Shown: positions 13,048 to 25,266, counted from the stretch's first letter. The stretch: 64,000 nucleotides of DNA from Gavia stellata (GCF_030936135.1 NC_082606.1:7062755-7126754), one strand, 5' to 3'. Made by a program: numbers and translations. The notes: a model not told the origin generated them from the letters alone.

Positions 13048-16000
13048 CTTCCTTCCTGCCTATGCCAGCTCCCAGCCATAGGTGATAGAAAGGGCAGGTC
13101 TGTCTGTTATGGCAAGGTTAAAATCTAAAAACCATGGTTATTCTGTCAGATTTTAGGGCCCTGGAGGAAGCTGAGGAGCTACTTTGCTGACTGTACCTGA
13201 CAGCTGAACATGTGGGTCTCTTTAACTTCTGTACAGATATATACAAATGTTAATGCCTTTTTGGAGGGGGGCAGAGAGCCTGTCACATTAGGACAGGATT
13301 TGTGCTCAGACTCCTTTTCTGCCCTGTTGTGTGGGTAGCGCCTAGGCAGTCTGTAGGCAGGAAATGCTTGTAGCTAGCCATTTGTCTAATAAAGGAAAAC
13401 ATTCTTTCTAGGATTCATAGACTTCAGAGAAACAATAAAACCAAGAAGAGTTATCTCTGAGTTCCTACCTACAGGTTGTGGTGCATTTTGTTTCCCTTGC
13501 TACAAGTGAAAATAAGTAATCTTTATCAGTATCTGACAAGTGGTATATGCAGGGAGGAGAGAAAGGACGAGACATTCTGAGAGGGGCTGTTGGTCAGACT
13601 AGTACAGCAGCTTTGTGCAATGCCTTTTGGGCCACCTGATCATGAATTGCTGTGCTTTCGTCATCTGTGACATGTTTCACCAGGAGTAGGTTTGGCTCTT
13701 GTAGTCAGTATGAGTGCAGACAGGCCAGTATGAGTGCAGCTTGCCAGGTTACTTTTCAGTGAAGGGCCTTCTGGGTGGAGGAGGTTAAAGGAATAAAACA
13801 AAAGCTGAGTGAAGAACTGAGAGTACACGTAACAGAGCAAAGGCAAGAGATAAGGAGCAGGAAATGGCATGCAAAGTGAAGGATTTTGGAGATTATTGCT
13901 TGAGTTTTGCAGTATTCACAGAATATATTGTCCGTCCTTTCTCCTTCTGTCCCCCAAGCGGATAGTAGTAGGTGGCAAATATCTCCAGTGGCAAATATCT
14001 AACGGGGGTGTAAAATAAGCAAAATGGGTTTCAAATCCTTGGTTTCACATTTGTAATTGAATCAGATGTTCAGATGCATGGTTCTGACTCTGTGTCACAC
14101 TGAATTAATTCTATCAAGTATTTGCATTCTTCTCCCCCATCTCCTACTTCGACTCCCAGCACAGTCTAATTTAGGAAGTTGTGAAATCTTGTGTGAAGTT
14201 CTCTTGTGTAACACTGCTCAGCAAGACTATAGCAACAGCATCTCAAGTAAGCTCCGGATTATATGTGAATATTTGTATCTAGTTTTTAGGACTCTTAGCC
14301 AGTGGAAAGAAATAGTAGGCTGACCTTAGTAACTGGAAGGTGGAATAGATCATGCAGTGGATATCCATTATTGTCGGTTGTCTGCTGGTAGAAAGCAGCT
14401 TCAAACCAGAACTTTTTCTTCCAAGGGGTGCTGACATTAGGAGGTGGATGGTACCTACACAAGCCTTTCCCATTACATGCATTGTGACACAGCTAGAAAC
14501 TGGAGAACGAAAACATAACCCACAGGTGCTGCAAACCCCAGCTTTAAGGAGTGTTATTTTCTTTGCATGTGCTATTGGGGTTGTGAGACCTGGAGCTGAT
14601 GGTTTGTTTAAGGAGCTACTAAAAACTCTGGCCAAAGTCCTGGCAGTTTATAAAACAAGAGTGCTCAGCTGGCAGTGCTGTGACAGGCAGGGCAGCAAGC
14701 CCATTCATGGCCAACGCAGTGTGCTGTTGAAGAGGCCCAGGATGGCTGCTGGAGGCGTATGAGGGGTATTGCTAGAAAGCACACGCTGCTTGAAAAGCAC
14801 CAGCAGTACCTGGAGGAAGGCCAGTGTCTACAGAAATAGGTGTATGAAGTAGCCAGTCACAACGATTGCAGTCAGGCCTGGCTGAAGGTTGTACTTGCCA
14901 AGGCCTTAAAGTATGGAAATCTCCTCCCCGCTGCCCCACACCCCCAACCCTGCAGGGAAGCCCATCAAAGGGCTTTGTAATGTGTTTTCCCTGTGTTTAC
15001 TACACTATGCAGTTTATTCTAATGCTGACATTGGAGAACTGTAGCAGGCATTCTGGGCTGTTTGAATGCTTTGGAAGTTAGTGGTATCCATGGTGTGGGG
15101 AGGGGGTGCTTTTCAGTCTCTGCCAGGTTTCTTTGCTTCTCATGACTCAGAAGTGATGGTGCTGCAGCTCATCCTCATGCAAGCACCGGTTTTCCAAGAG
15201 TACTAGTCTATACATCCCCCCTGCTTCTGACTCAGTGCAATGAAATTGTACACCAAACCCATTGTCTAATTGTTTATCCACTCCTTGTTTCTAAAGCTGA
15301 GACACTGAATAGAGGCAATTCTTTTAGCTCTGGCTTCATGCCTCATAGCAAGCGTATAATTCCTGCCATTTACTCTTGGCTGAAATTTGAATGTACAGCA
15401 CAGGTTTTTTTCACATTTCTTTTTCTCCCACGGGCCAGTCTCATTATGTAGGATCATATTCACCATTGGATTGGCATCAGGTAATTTTTTGTTGTGCTGA
15501 ATTTTGGAAGTATGCTAGTCAGTTGCACTGATGATGCTTACATACAATGCATACACGAGCTATACACAATGGAAATCATTACCTGTTAATAAAGGCTAAA
15601 TTGTCAGCTTGGGGCTGCTGCTGTTGTATGAGGCTTTGTATGAGTAGCGGGGCATACGGAATGTTGTACTTCATAGGCTTTATTTCCCACTATAGAAACT
15701 TGATTCGTGTGTTCCAGCCACCTCAATACAATGGTGGTTTTAGTGAATCTGACCCCTGAAAACTTGGAGGGGGCATGTTCATGGACTTTTGCTTGGCCAG
15801 AAGGTGCTTGGGATTTAAATTGTGGGTAGTATTTGGAAGGTGATTCTTCTCCCCAATCTGCAATATAGAGCCACAAATGAAAGAAGAGCTGCTCGACCCA
15901 CGACATGTTTTCACTTCCTTTTTTATTGCCGAAAGCTAGATCTGCTGGTGAATCTCATGCTTACCATCTTATTCTATGGCTTGAGGGGAAAAAAATCTTA

Positions 16001-18200
16001 ACCTCTCAAGAGCTTGCATAATACTCAAGTGGAAGTGAGTTCTTGGGAGGCTCTTTTGTTACGTTTGCTATTTATTTCCGGTTGGGAATTCCCAAATGGA
16101 AATATTCTGAGGCACTGGCACACATTTGCTCTAAGTCCAATGTTTCTACAAATCATCACATGTGGTTCGTGGATCATTCATCTATATATAGCAGATTGGG
16201 TCCTTTCAGTATGTCTCACACCTAAGTGTTCCCTTCCCAAGGAAGGTGATTCTTTCAAGATTCTTCAACAAATTTGAAGTGGAAAGACAAACTGAGCCCA
16301 ACTCTTGAAAGAGAATTAGGGCAAAGAGAGATTCTGTTGATTTCTGGCCCTCTCCACTCCCCTCAAGCCAACATCATGTATCCTCCAGCATAACATCCTA
16401 ATGGTAAAGGATGCTAACTAGTAGAAAACTTGGTGGTTTTCTCTGAAAAAACATTTCCAAATTCTATGATCTTCATCAGAGTTTTCCAAATTGATTCCAG
16501 CTGCCATCCGTTTTGGGCCACATGCTTGTGTCTACCAGGTTCATGAACCCAAATATTAGAATAAGCAGTTATTTCTGCTTGGCTCTGATGAGATTATACT
16601 TGTATTTTGAGACTCATTGGGTTAGACTAACTTTCTAATCCAACTGACTAAATATCAGAGTGTAAAATGAGCAGTGATCACTTGGTGACTGTAAACACAG
16701 TCTGCACAAGAAGCTCTTTAGTTAGTGTGAAGGTAGGAACTGTAATGGAGAGTAGGCTAAACTAACCTGCTGCTTGGAAGAGTAAACTAGACTGCAAGGT
16801 TGGATGCAGCTTCATTCGTGAAGGGTGCTAGGCACCAGCAGCATAGTAATTCAGCCTCTTGCATGTATGTGTCCTAGTACTTGACGCAAACAGGGGCACA
16901 AGGAGGAAGACCATCTCTTTCAATAGATTTCCTCCTCTCTTTCCTTGCCCAAAATGTCCAAGAAGTTACTCCTTTGCTTGGGGACAAGTAAGTTATGCTG
17001 TCCCTAATGACCCCATCAGCCAAGATCATGGCTAAACTTGCAGAACCAAACTTGTAAATACATGTAGTAGAATGTTTTTGAGAGAGAGCATATTTTGTTT
17101 TGCCAGTAGCCAGAATTTTTGGAGGGCTGGAAGGTAATTGGAGTGGAAGTGGTTACTAGACTTTTGAACTGCAAGATTTATATAGCTATAAGAAAGTTAC
17201 TTAAATATCAGCTAGACCCTCAGGTGACTTTTATAATCTTTTTATTTCAGTAGTCAGACACTAGTGCTGTGGGAGGAAGATACCAGCTGCAGTAACACTT
17301 GTTTTTCTGTTCTTGTGGTTACTCTTCAGGGTTAGGCAATGTGTATTTCCCAGCATAACTGCTCAACAGCCTTCCTTTCAGAAGTGTCAACACATGCAAA
17401 TACCTGTTTGAGGAATTGCTGCTACAGTACCTAATGGTTAAGCTTTTTATTTTAAGTTCAGTCACTTGCATGTTGTAGGTTAAAGAGCCTGAAGAATTTC
17501 ACTGCAAGATGTATGCAAACTCAGCTGTGTAGTTAGTCTTGTTGTTCTTTGTGTCTAAGCATGCATTGTACTACCTTAGCCATTAAGCAGTGTGCTGCAG
17601 TGTTGCATTAAAACGAAAGATTTGTAAATGAGTAACTTCCATAGTTCAAACCCAGTGAGGCTTCCTCCAGCCTTGCTTTTCTGTAAAAACACAAGGGGAG
17701 GGGGAGGTTCATATCCCTGCAGAACAAAAGCATATCTTGTTCTAATACTTTCATTTAAAAGCTATCAGGCTTGCTTGTGTAAAGGCAGACTTGAAGCCAA
17801 TCTGTGTCTTTCAAGGGCCACTGCACTCTGCACTCCACATAAACAGTGAAATGTTTGTGATTGTCACTGTCTCCCACTACACTGGCTTTTCACTCACTTG
17901 ATGATCAAATCCAAGTTTGATCTCTCTGGATGAAGTACTGCCTCAGTAAATGGGCACTGGCAAAACACACACTGACTTAACACTTAACTGACTGAGGCAA
18001 AGGATTTCCAGTTTTGTTTTTTCCAAAGCCCTCCAAGGGCTTGTTGCAGCCTGTCTCAGAGACCTCTTCCTGTATCTTTGCCTCCTAGATTCCTCATCTA
18101 TTTTTAAGTCTCATGCTCTTTCCTGCGCCTATTTTAACTCTGTTACTGTACCGTTTAAGCCCTGTGGGATATGGAGTTTGTGGGAAAGAAGTGGAATACT

Positions 18201-18214
18201 AAAAAAAAAAAAAA
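18201..18214. repeat. Poly-A tract, 14 bases
   Basis: An uninterrupted run of A between GGAATACT and GTTGG. It is a simple repeat with no recognisable retrocopy upstream. Confidence 0.85.
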
Positions 18215-21200
18215 GTTGGTTAATCTACATACTCTTCCAAGAGTTTCATGGCACATCATATGCAAAAACCCTAATTAGGATCACATCTAGGTATTATGCA
18301 TTTGTTTGTCAGCAGCTGTAATATGAACTGATGAAGAAATATTCAGTAAGGGTATCATATTGTGTCTGTCTGATCCCTTTACCTGTGCTAATGCCGAGGC
18401 AAAATACGTAACTTGTGTTAATGCCTATGATTCAGTGTTTGCCCATAACTCTGAAATGTTTTCCTCACAGGACACGTACTGGTTTGGGCTTGTTATGGGA
18501 ATTCTTTTCCCTCAGTAGTATCAGTCTGTGCAATGTCCCTGTGCAGTGCAAAAGTAAACAATTTTCAGGCCTTGGATCTCTTAAATATGTTTTGTGCTAC
18601 AGATCCCCCAGGGATTCCTATGAACTAAACTTGAACTTGTCACGTTACCTTGTATTTCACCTTGATTCACTTTGTCTCAAATCCCAAACAAGGCTGAAGA
18701 GGTATTTTAATAAGACTTAAGTCAGACTTTTGAGGTACAAGAGTGGAAACAAAAAGTTGCAAGTAAAACAATCCCATTCTATTTTAAATTTAGCAACTAG
18801 ATAGCTCTCTAGTGGCTTAACCTCTGCTATGCAGAATCCTAACGACGTATCTCATCTGTGGGAGCTGGGAATTAGCATTCATGGCAAAAATGTCTTCCAA
18901 ATGTTTTCAGTATCTCCAAGTGACATTTTACTTTTCTTTGGGATTAGGTTTTGGGGTGCAAGTATGAATTGTGTTGATGTGTGGCTTCCTGTATTGCAAA
19001 CAGTGATTCTTTCTAGCCGATACCTATTTAACCAGGCAGTGTTAGGTGGTAGTTTGATTGTGCATATCGTCACTGCAGGCTCTGTCAGCAGCCTGTCTGC
19101 AGTATCGCTTGCTTGCTGCTTTGGTGTAGTTCAGGAAGAAGTGGCCAACTCTCCTGCATGGGGTGAAAGCTGTGACAGTACCGTCAGAACAGTAATGAAA
19201 TTGCAATTTGGGTTTTGGATGTTCAGTTTCCATCTTAAATGACCTTAACTTTGGAAGACTAACAGACTGCTTTGGTCCAAAATTGCAGAAGTTAAAAATT
19301 GTGAAACTCTTGCATTCAGCACATGTCCTTATGGTGTCTCGTGGATAATGTTTTCAGAATGGTGAAAACTATTTCCTTCTTAAGAAACATTTTTAAAAGC
19401 ATGTAAGTTTAAAATATTATTTCCATTCATCTGTTTACATATAGACATATCTTGTCCATTATGTTACTTGAATCTAGGAAAAGCGCCACTGAAATAATAA
19501 AGTCCCACTGAAGATTATACCTGCCGTATGTGTTTTTCTGAGTAAGGTGGTAGTAAAGCCAGTAGATGCCAAATCTCCTGTATGGCCTTTGGCAAGTCAT
19601 TAATCTCAACTATTTTCAAAACTTTCTATTCATTTTGGAGTTTTTATTTTGGGTGCCCAGTTGGAGGCTGCTAAATCAAGTACAAAACTTTCACGGCTTC
19701 CAGCTGGACCTGAGGTGGTCTCTATGTCCAATGTTTAGCATTCCCATAATTGCAAAATGTAAAACTAAAGAGCACTCTGGTAAATGCTGGGTTTTTCATC
19801 CTTACCTCCACAGCCTCACCTCACAGGATGGTAACATCAGCATTTCTAACCACGCTCCCAAGTAATGCTATGCCATATTGAGTACTGATCTTTGTTAGGC
19901 AGAGAGACATTTGAATTTGATGTTAGTGCTGTAGAAACTACTGTTTATAGATATCAAAAACCTGGAGAACAATGAATGTTATGCACATTCCTTAATACTA
20001 TAAGGAATTACATTCTCTTGCTAGATTTTAGTTCAATGTCATCTATTTGTTATCAATTTGACAGGCTCCAAAAAACTCATGTAGCTCATTTTATTTATTT
20101 TTATATACACATACACAGACACACATATCTTGTCTTTTTCTTGCTAAACTGCCTTGGCTTTTTTAGTTTTCTTTCTTTTTTTTTTAATTGACCTCCCATT
20201 CAAAGTTATCTTCCACTGTTCCTATTACCTTTGTCTCTTTGTTCAAAAAGATTCTTGAAGAAATGCTGAATGCTTCTTGCCAATCAAAACACCCACTCTC
20301 CTATCCTGTCATTTGGTGGAGTTCATCTTAAAGAATACTATCTTTCTCTTAGCTATATTTTTGCCCATGTTACTTCCCTCTTACAGGCATGGAACTTGCT
20401 GTGTTCAGCCTGCTTCATCTTTGAGAATATACTTGTATGTTTTCCTCATAGCATAACTGTGTGCTCCTTTTTATGCTCTCACTCAAATCTGTGGAAGTTG
20501 TGTATTGAGGAAGACTCAAAGCTACACCGTAAATCATGCTGCAAATAGCCTTTTTTTTTTGACTGCTCTTATTTAACTTCTTGCTGTTTGCAATTAATTG
20601 CTGAGTATGCTACTATATGTTATACTGAAAGTGTCAGAACAGCCACACAAAGACAAATTTTGATTTTCAGTAAGCGTGACTGAACTAAGATTCCTTCTTT
20701 AGCACTTAAGCTATAGTTTTGTATTTCACTTGTCAACTTGTGAGATTTGCTTTTGGTATGTTTTGGAAAATGTCACACAGTTAAATAGATTGCAGAGTGT
20801 TACCTTTGACACTGTTGATGGTGTTGGTCTTGGAAGGGACCCACCATGGACAAGGAAGGCACGGTATGCTGACTTCCTCCATATGCAAATCCATGAATTT
20901 AAGAAGTGAAAATAACTCTTGTAATAAAGAAGAGTAATACATGTCTTTTGTGTGTCCCAAGGCTCACAAGTACAAGATGGTGTGAGACTTGGCTAGATCC
21001 AGAGAGTACAATCCTGCTTTCCTCAAATACGTGAAACTCATAGAGATTTGGATGCACGTATCGTATGGAATCAAAGTGTCACCAGTAATAGCAGCTATAG
21101 CTGAGCTAGAGGAAAGGCGATGGAAGATCCTAAAAGTGCAATGCTTTTTGTCTTGCAAAAGTATAGTGAGGGAGGTTCAGTGCTGTAAAGCCCCCCCTCA

Positions 21201-22974
21201 TCCCCCCATCATTTGCATTGATGTCAAGGTGAAAAGAAGGAAGACTGCTCATTTTTGTTAAGCATATGCTCTGGCTTTTGTCTTTTCGATCCCATCATTT
21301 TTCATTGTTTAGTCATGGTCAGTGAGTGGATGCTCCTTGGAATAACTTGGTACTACAACAGATGGATTGCAGGGTTGTACAGGTAATCAGGTGAATAAAT
21401 GGATGCTCCATGGTTCACATCATCTGCATATACAGTTTCCCATAGGAGTCCCCAAGGCTTCTTTATTTAACAATCTAGCCAAGAATGCCATCTGTATAGG
21501 CCAGCGAGGAGGGTGTTTAAGGCTTCGTTACCCAGAGGGTGGTATGGGCCCAGGTGCACCCCGTGCTCTTTATAGGCTAACTCCTGTTGTTGACAGGAGG
21601 AGCAGCTGTTTCCAAAAGTACATGGGTTTGCCAGAATTGTCTGGATCCTAAAGCAAAATGTGTGTATGTTACCTCCCAGAATATCCCAGACCACAGCTGA
21701 AGTCTGGTCTGGACCATATCCAGAGATGTAGACAGTACCTCTGCCTTCCTGAGGCTTGGCTAGAATGATGAACATTGGTGATGCCAGGCGCAACCACCTA
21801 TTATTGAATGGGACAACAATGAGTGAAGTATGTATAAATCTCCATATAAAGAATGAATCTTCCCCACTGTTCAGTATAAAGACTGACACAGCTTCCTTCA
21901 CAGGCTTGTAATGGTCCAGGTAGCACTGTAATCCAAACAATTGACATCAGACCCAGACATCTGAGAAGTCTAGTGGCAACTGGTGATCAGCAGCCATGTA
22001 AAAGGACAGGCCCGGGTATCACCTGTCTTGGTACTGTCCCAATCTTTTGGTCCCACTCCATCTCATGATTTACAGAATTTAGCCCCTTTCTCTTCCGTTT
22101 TCCTTCCCTTTTAAGGACTCTCTCCCTCTTTTTCTGTTACCGTTACCCGTTCATACACACGTGACTAAATAAGTTTACTAATCAAAAATATCATGTTATC
22201 CCTAAGTAGGGAGGTTAGTTTATCTCAGAATTTGTTTGGGCTAAGTAACTTATTTTGGTTTTCGACTTGCTTTAGACTTCCTGTCTCATAGTCTGTCTAT
22301 TCACTGTTGTGTTCACCATGAGTACGTAACTCATCTGCACGTAACTTTTCACACTGTGAACTTTGGTGCATTATTTTCAGCATGCATGCTGGAGCTTAAA
22401 CTTTGGTGATGCATCTGAAAAGTATGTACATAATTTTAAAAATGAAAGAATCCTATTAATTGAATTATATGTTCCTCTTGAAACATCTTTATGAAAATAA
22501 GGGTGATCTGTGGCTGGAAGGAATAACGGCATAACCTTGACGGCATATGTTTACATATGTTTGCATGATACTGTGTTTTGATGAAGCATTGTTCATAACT
22601 TGGCGAAGACCTCTTAAAGATTGTTGGCCAAAACAGGCAGCTTTTTACAAGAAAAACCACAGTTTTGGATACTTTCAAATTGAATGTGTATGGCTCCAGA
22701 CAGACCCCACTAACTCTCTTTTTCTGTTTGTAGAGGCCTATATAGACTAGCTCCTGTATTTCCACTGTCCTGACCCCTTGGGGTTCCACTCTATGTTGGT
22801 GCAAAGGTGCACATTCATTCAAAAACTGGAAACGGAGCATACCAGCTCAGGTATATATGGCTATATGGTGTAGAAAACTGGAAAATCAAGGGCATTGTTT
22901 CCAGGTCTGTTTGACTAGATGTTCCATGACTCATCAGAAAATCACATGCAGTAAATAGGCTTACCAAAATGCAT

Positions 22975-24175
22975 TGCATTGCTGTCAGGGTATTCTGGCA
23001 AGTGGGGGGTTGGGGGCTATGGGGTGGGACTTCGTGTTTGCTTCTGTAACTCCAGAGTGTGCTTTAACTCTTGTTGAGTAAAGAGTTTGACCGGTAGAAA
23101 GGGGGATTTGGTGTGTAAAGTCCGCTAGGACAGGGAAGACAGTATCCATGGACGTAGTGGAAACAGGTTACAATATATTGGATGCTGTGAAGGATGGTAT
23201 CCAGTGAGGAATCTGACAGAACAATGACTTTTAGTCCAACTATGGTAAAAAAAATAAAACCAAAAAGTCCTGGTATTGGTAAATATCATGTGATTGTGCC
23301 ACCATGCAGTATAGCTAGTCAGCTAAACAAAAGCCTGTGGAGATAGCAATAATTATAGTAGCAATTGTAGACTTGTGTATCTGTGTGTATACTTCCTGTA
23401 AGTGCTTGGTGAGGTCATACAATAAAACATAGGAACACAAAGGCTAGCGTGACTTAAACATATACATGAATGTCTCTTTTCTTCCTGCGTAATAAATTCC
23501 AATGTGTGGAATAATCCCAAACCTGTAAAAAGTGAGGTTATATACCTCTGGGTGGCCAAAGAGGTGCAGATACAGAAAAAGAGCTGTTGATACAGAATTG
23601 GGTCTACTCCCTTTAGCTGGGTCAAAACAGGCAGGTTCAGACTTAAGTCTGTAAGCAGCATGGTAATGCTAGCAGCAAGAAAATGGAGCAGAAGGTAGCA
23701 TAATTAATGCAGACAAATTAGGGTATTCGATGTGAGAGGGCAGGAGGTTTTATTGCTGTTGTGATTAAGTTAATTTCTCCAAAAATTAACCATAATCCTG
23801 CTAGGTGTAGGATAGCTGAGCACTCCCGATGCAAGAGCAAGATTTGCAGCTAGTTGGCATGTTGGGTTCATTCTGTTCTTGTTTTGGCTTCTACACATGA
23901 TTGGGCTAGAATAAGTAGGAGGAAGGGTAGTAGTCAGCAGCTCGTGTCAAAATGCTGTGTCCAGGCCACTAAGTGAGGACTTACGGAAACACAAATGTTG
24001 CTGACTACATTTATAAATTTAGTCACCTGGCAAAGTTCAAGGTTGACTTAGTTCAGTTAGGGTGAGGGCAAAGCCAATAATTCCTGCTTAAGCCCTAAAG
24101 ATTGAATATAGTGTACAAGTTTTTGTGGCTTGTTGAGAGTGAGGGCGAGGTGGAAATGGGCAGTTAGTGTAGGTT
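22975..24175 (-). pseudogene. COX1: COX1 (cytochrome c oxidase subunit I) mitochondrial pseudogene fragment
   Basis: On the minus strand this follows bird COX1 from just after its start for about 1.2 of its 1.55 kb. Clear matches include GCATTACCATGCTGCTTACA then GACCCAATTCTGTATCAACA (the TDRNLNTTFFDP and GGGDPILYQH region), GGCCACCCAGAGGTATATA (the GHPEVYI motif with a copper-centre histidine), GGTTTGGGATTATTCCACAC, GCTGACTAGCTATACTGCAT (SWLATLHG, with TGA as Trp), GGACTAAAAGTCATTGTTCT and TTTCCACTACGTCC (HFHYV, haem and copper ligands). Frames are broken repeatedly by indels and nuclear stops. The last match, CTTGCCAGAATACCCTGACA, corresponds to the LAGMPRR region, so the C-terminal fifth is missing. 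In mitochondria the protein is the catalytic subunit of respiratory complex IV; this copy is dead. It is collinear with the tRNA cluster to its right. Confidence 0.95.
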
Positions 24176-24178
24176 CCT

Positions 24179-24247
24179 GGTAGGCAAGTTGCCTAGCTGT
24201 GTGTAACTTGGTAGTCCTTTTCACAGAATATGGATTCCTCCTCTTGG
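24179..24247 (+). pseudogene. Mitochondrial tRNA-Tyr pseudogene (NUMT)
   Basis: The plus strand begins GGTAGGCAAGTTGCCTAGCT and keeps the anticodon GTA in the loop (CTTGGTAGTCC), then GGATTCCTCCTCTTGG, matching bird mitochondrial tRNA-Tyr. It abuts the COX1 start on the opposite strand, as in mitochondrial DNA. Stem mismatches show decay. Confidence 0.85.
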
Positions 24248-24248
24248 T

Positions 24249-24316
24249 GACCCTCTGGTGAAATTCGTGCTGAACTGCAAATTCAAGGATGTACATTAAA
24301 GGTATACTGGATCTTT
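24249..24316 (+). pseudogene. Mitochondrial tRNA-Cys pseudogene (NUMT)
   Basis: The plus strand reads GACCCTCTGGTGAAATTCGT, then CTGAACTGCAAATTCAAGG with anticodon GCA. This matches bird mitochondrial tRNA-Cys in its 5' half and anticodon arm. The 3' half (TACATTAAAGGTATACTGG) is more diverged. It lies between the Tyr and Asn copies, in the native order. Confidence 0.8.
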
Positions 24317-24317
24317 G

Positions 24318-24360
24318 CTGATGCGGAGATAGCGGTTGATGAGATCGAAGCCCTTCTGGT
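24318..24360 (+). pseudogene. Mitochondrial tRNA-Asn pseudogene, internally deleted (NUMT)
   Basis: The 5' part (TGATGCGGAGATAGCGG) resembles the start of mitochondrial tRNA-Asn, and the 3' part GATCGAAGCCCTTCTGG is its T arm and acceptor stem. The anticodon arm is missing, leaving about 43 of roughly 73 bases. In mitochondria the light-strand replication origin lies next to Asn in mammals but is absent from birds; no such stem-loop is seen here, which fits a bird source. Confidence 0.7.
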
Positions 24361-24429
24361 AAGGTTTTACCTTGGTTAAAGCATGCGTTTTGCATTCAGA
24401 AGGTACAGGGTAATGTCCTTCTGGTTTTA
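24361..24429 (+). pseudogene. Mitochondrial tRNA-Ala pseudogene (NUMT)
   Basis: This is the best-preserved tRNA copy. It is 69 bases long, starts AAGGTTTTACCTTGGTTAAA, carries anticodon TGC in TTTTGCATTCAGAAGG and ends AGGGTAATGTCCTTCTGG. The acceptor stem now pairs through G-T wobbles with a T-T mismatch at its base, so a functional product is unlikely. Confidence 0.9.
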
Positions 24430-24430
24430 G

Positions 24431-24503
24431 CAGAAAGTAAGAGACTTGGACACTTACTTAAGGCTTTGAAGGTCTGTCTTTGTTTGGGTTATCCCAGCCT
24501 TCT
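24431..24503 (-). pseudogene. Mitochondrial tRNA-Trp pseudogene (NUMT)
   Basis: The minus strand starts AGAAGGCTGGGATAACCCAA, has anticodon TCA in ACCTTCAAAGCCTTAAG (the mitochondrial Trp anticodon, which reads UGA) and ends CTCTTACTTTCTG. It lies on the strand opposite Ala, Asn, Cys and Tyr, exactly as in vertebrate mitochondria, directly after the ND2 end. Confidence 0.9.
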
Positions 24504-24545
24504 AAATTACAGTGAGGATAACATGAGAGAAGGGCAAGCTCTCGT
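24504..24545 (-). pseudogene. ND2: ND2 (NADH dehydrogenase subunit 2) 3' end, NUMT fragment
   Basis: The minus strand reads CTTCTCTCATGTTATCCTCA and then CTGTAATT directly before tRNA-Trp. This gives PFSHVILTVI, close to the C-terminal end of bird ND2. Similarity is convincing for only about 40 bases; further out it cannot be followed by eye. Confidence 0.7.
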
Positions 24546-25266
24546 CTTCAGCCACTTCCCTCCGGACAAAATCAACACCCAGTCAAGTGGAAATTTCCAC
24601 TGCTGAGTAGTACCTCACTGGAAGTGGTATTCTATCAGTCAGGCCTAACTCTAGGCAAGTTTTTTGCAGAAGTACTGGTATAGAAAAGATCAAACCACAG
24701 AAACTTTTGCATCTCCGTCTTCAGATACGTTCCTTTTACCACTGCTAGCAATGAAGAGAGTATGTGAAATGTGGGTGCTTTTGATATCCATTTCCAGTGT
24801 ATCCTTGTTTACTAGGCTCAGTCTGAACAGATTGCCTGGAGTATACTCAATGTTAAAGCAACTAAAACAGGAGGACCCGAAGGAGGAGCAGTGAGGGAGT
24901 TCAGCGGAGACAGCCCAGGCTCCCGGGCAGGGCAGGGGAGGACGCGTAGGAGAAAACCCCAGCCAGCAGCAGAGCCAGGGAGGCTCCGAAAACGCCGGTG
25001 CTCGCGGCGGCGCGGCGGCCTCCCTGGCCTGAGGAGAGCGCGGTGGGCCCCACCGCCTAGCGAGAGGGGCCCCCAGTCGGTGTGCGCCTCGGATGAAGCC
25101 CGAAACGGGCTCGGGCGGCGGAGTGCGCCGTCGCCGTCGGGGACTGGCGGGCGGGGGGCAGAGGCAAAGAGGAGGCCGGGGGCCGCCAGGGCGCCGTTGC
25201 CCCTTTAAGCGGGCGCCGCTGCTGTCCTCGGGTGCCCCGCGCGCGCCTCGCCCGCAGCCGCCACCG

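Larger units (their letters stand above)
6105..22974. other. Long unique noncoding stretch, no supported gene
   Basis: About 17 kb of AT-rich DNA. Open frames here stay in the length range expected by chance (the longest are 137 and 157 codons), overlap frames on the other strand and match no family I know. Simple repeats are the T run at 13023-13047, the A run at 18201-18214 and a short TA-rich hairpin cluster at 11055-11103. A weak MIR-like fragment may lie near 19580-19640. I saw no further CR1 or LTR copy. Confidence 0.55.
22975..24545 (-). other. Nuclear mitochondrial insertion (NUMT): ND2 tail, W-A-N-C-Y tRNAs, 5' COX1
   Basis: Read on the minus strand, the segment is collinear with bird mitochondrial DNA. 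It runs from the ND2 3' end through tRNA-Trp, then tRNA-Ala, -Asn, -Cys and -Tyr on the opposite strand, then the first 1.2 kb or so of COX1. The vertebrate gene order and strand pattern are kept in full, which chance cannot explain. Substitutions and many small indels, including loss of roughly 25-30 bases of tRNA-Asn and about 12 bases early in COX1, show an old, non-functional insertion. Mitochondrial-code TGA tryptophan codons survive in the COX1 part, so it could not be translated correctly in the nucleus. The left edge falls where COX1 similarity fades (about 22975). The right edge falls where ND2 similarity fades (about 24545) and could lie somewhat further right. Confidence 0.95.

Noticed and set aside
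14352..14762. 136-codon plus-strand frame
   Set aside because: No domain, no splice support, and overlapped by an open frame on the other strand (14279-14635).
19570..19640. GGCCTTTGGCAAGTCATTAATCTC as a MIR fragment
   Set aside because: Only about 20 bases fit the MIR core; the flanks do not.
21467..21940. 157-codon minus-strand frame near the NUMT, tested as a continuation of the mitochondrial insertion
   Set aside because: I could not align it with COX2, tRNA-Lys, ATP8 or ATP6 in the expected order, and the DNA at 22000-22900 does not look mitochondrial.
24057..24395. 112-codon minus-strand frame
   Set aside because: It lies inside the NUMT and reads through COX1 start and tRNA sequence out of any meaningful frame.
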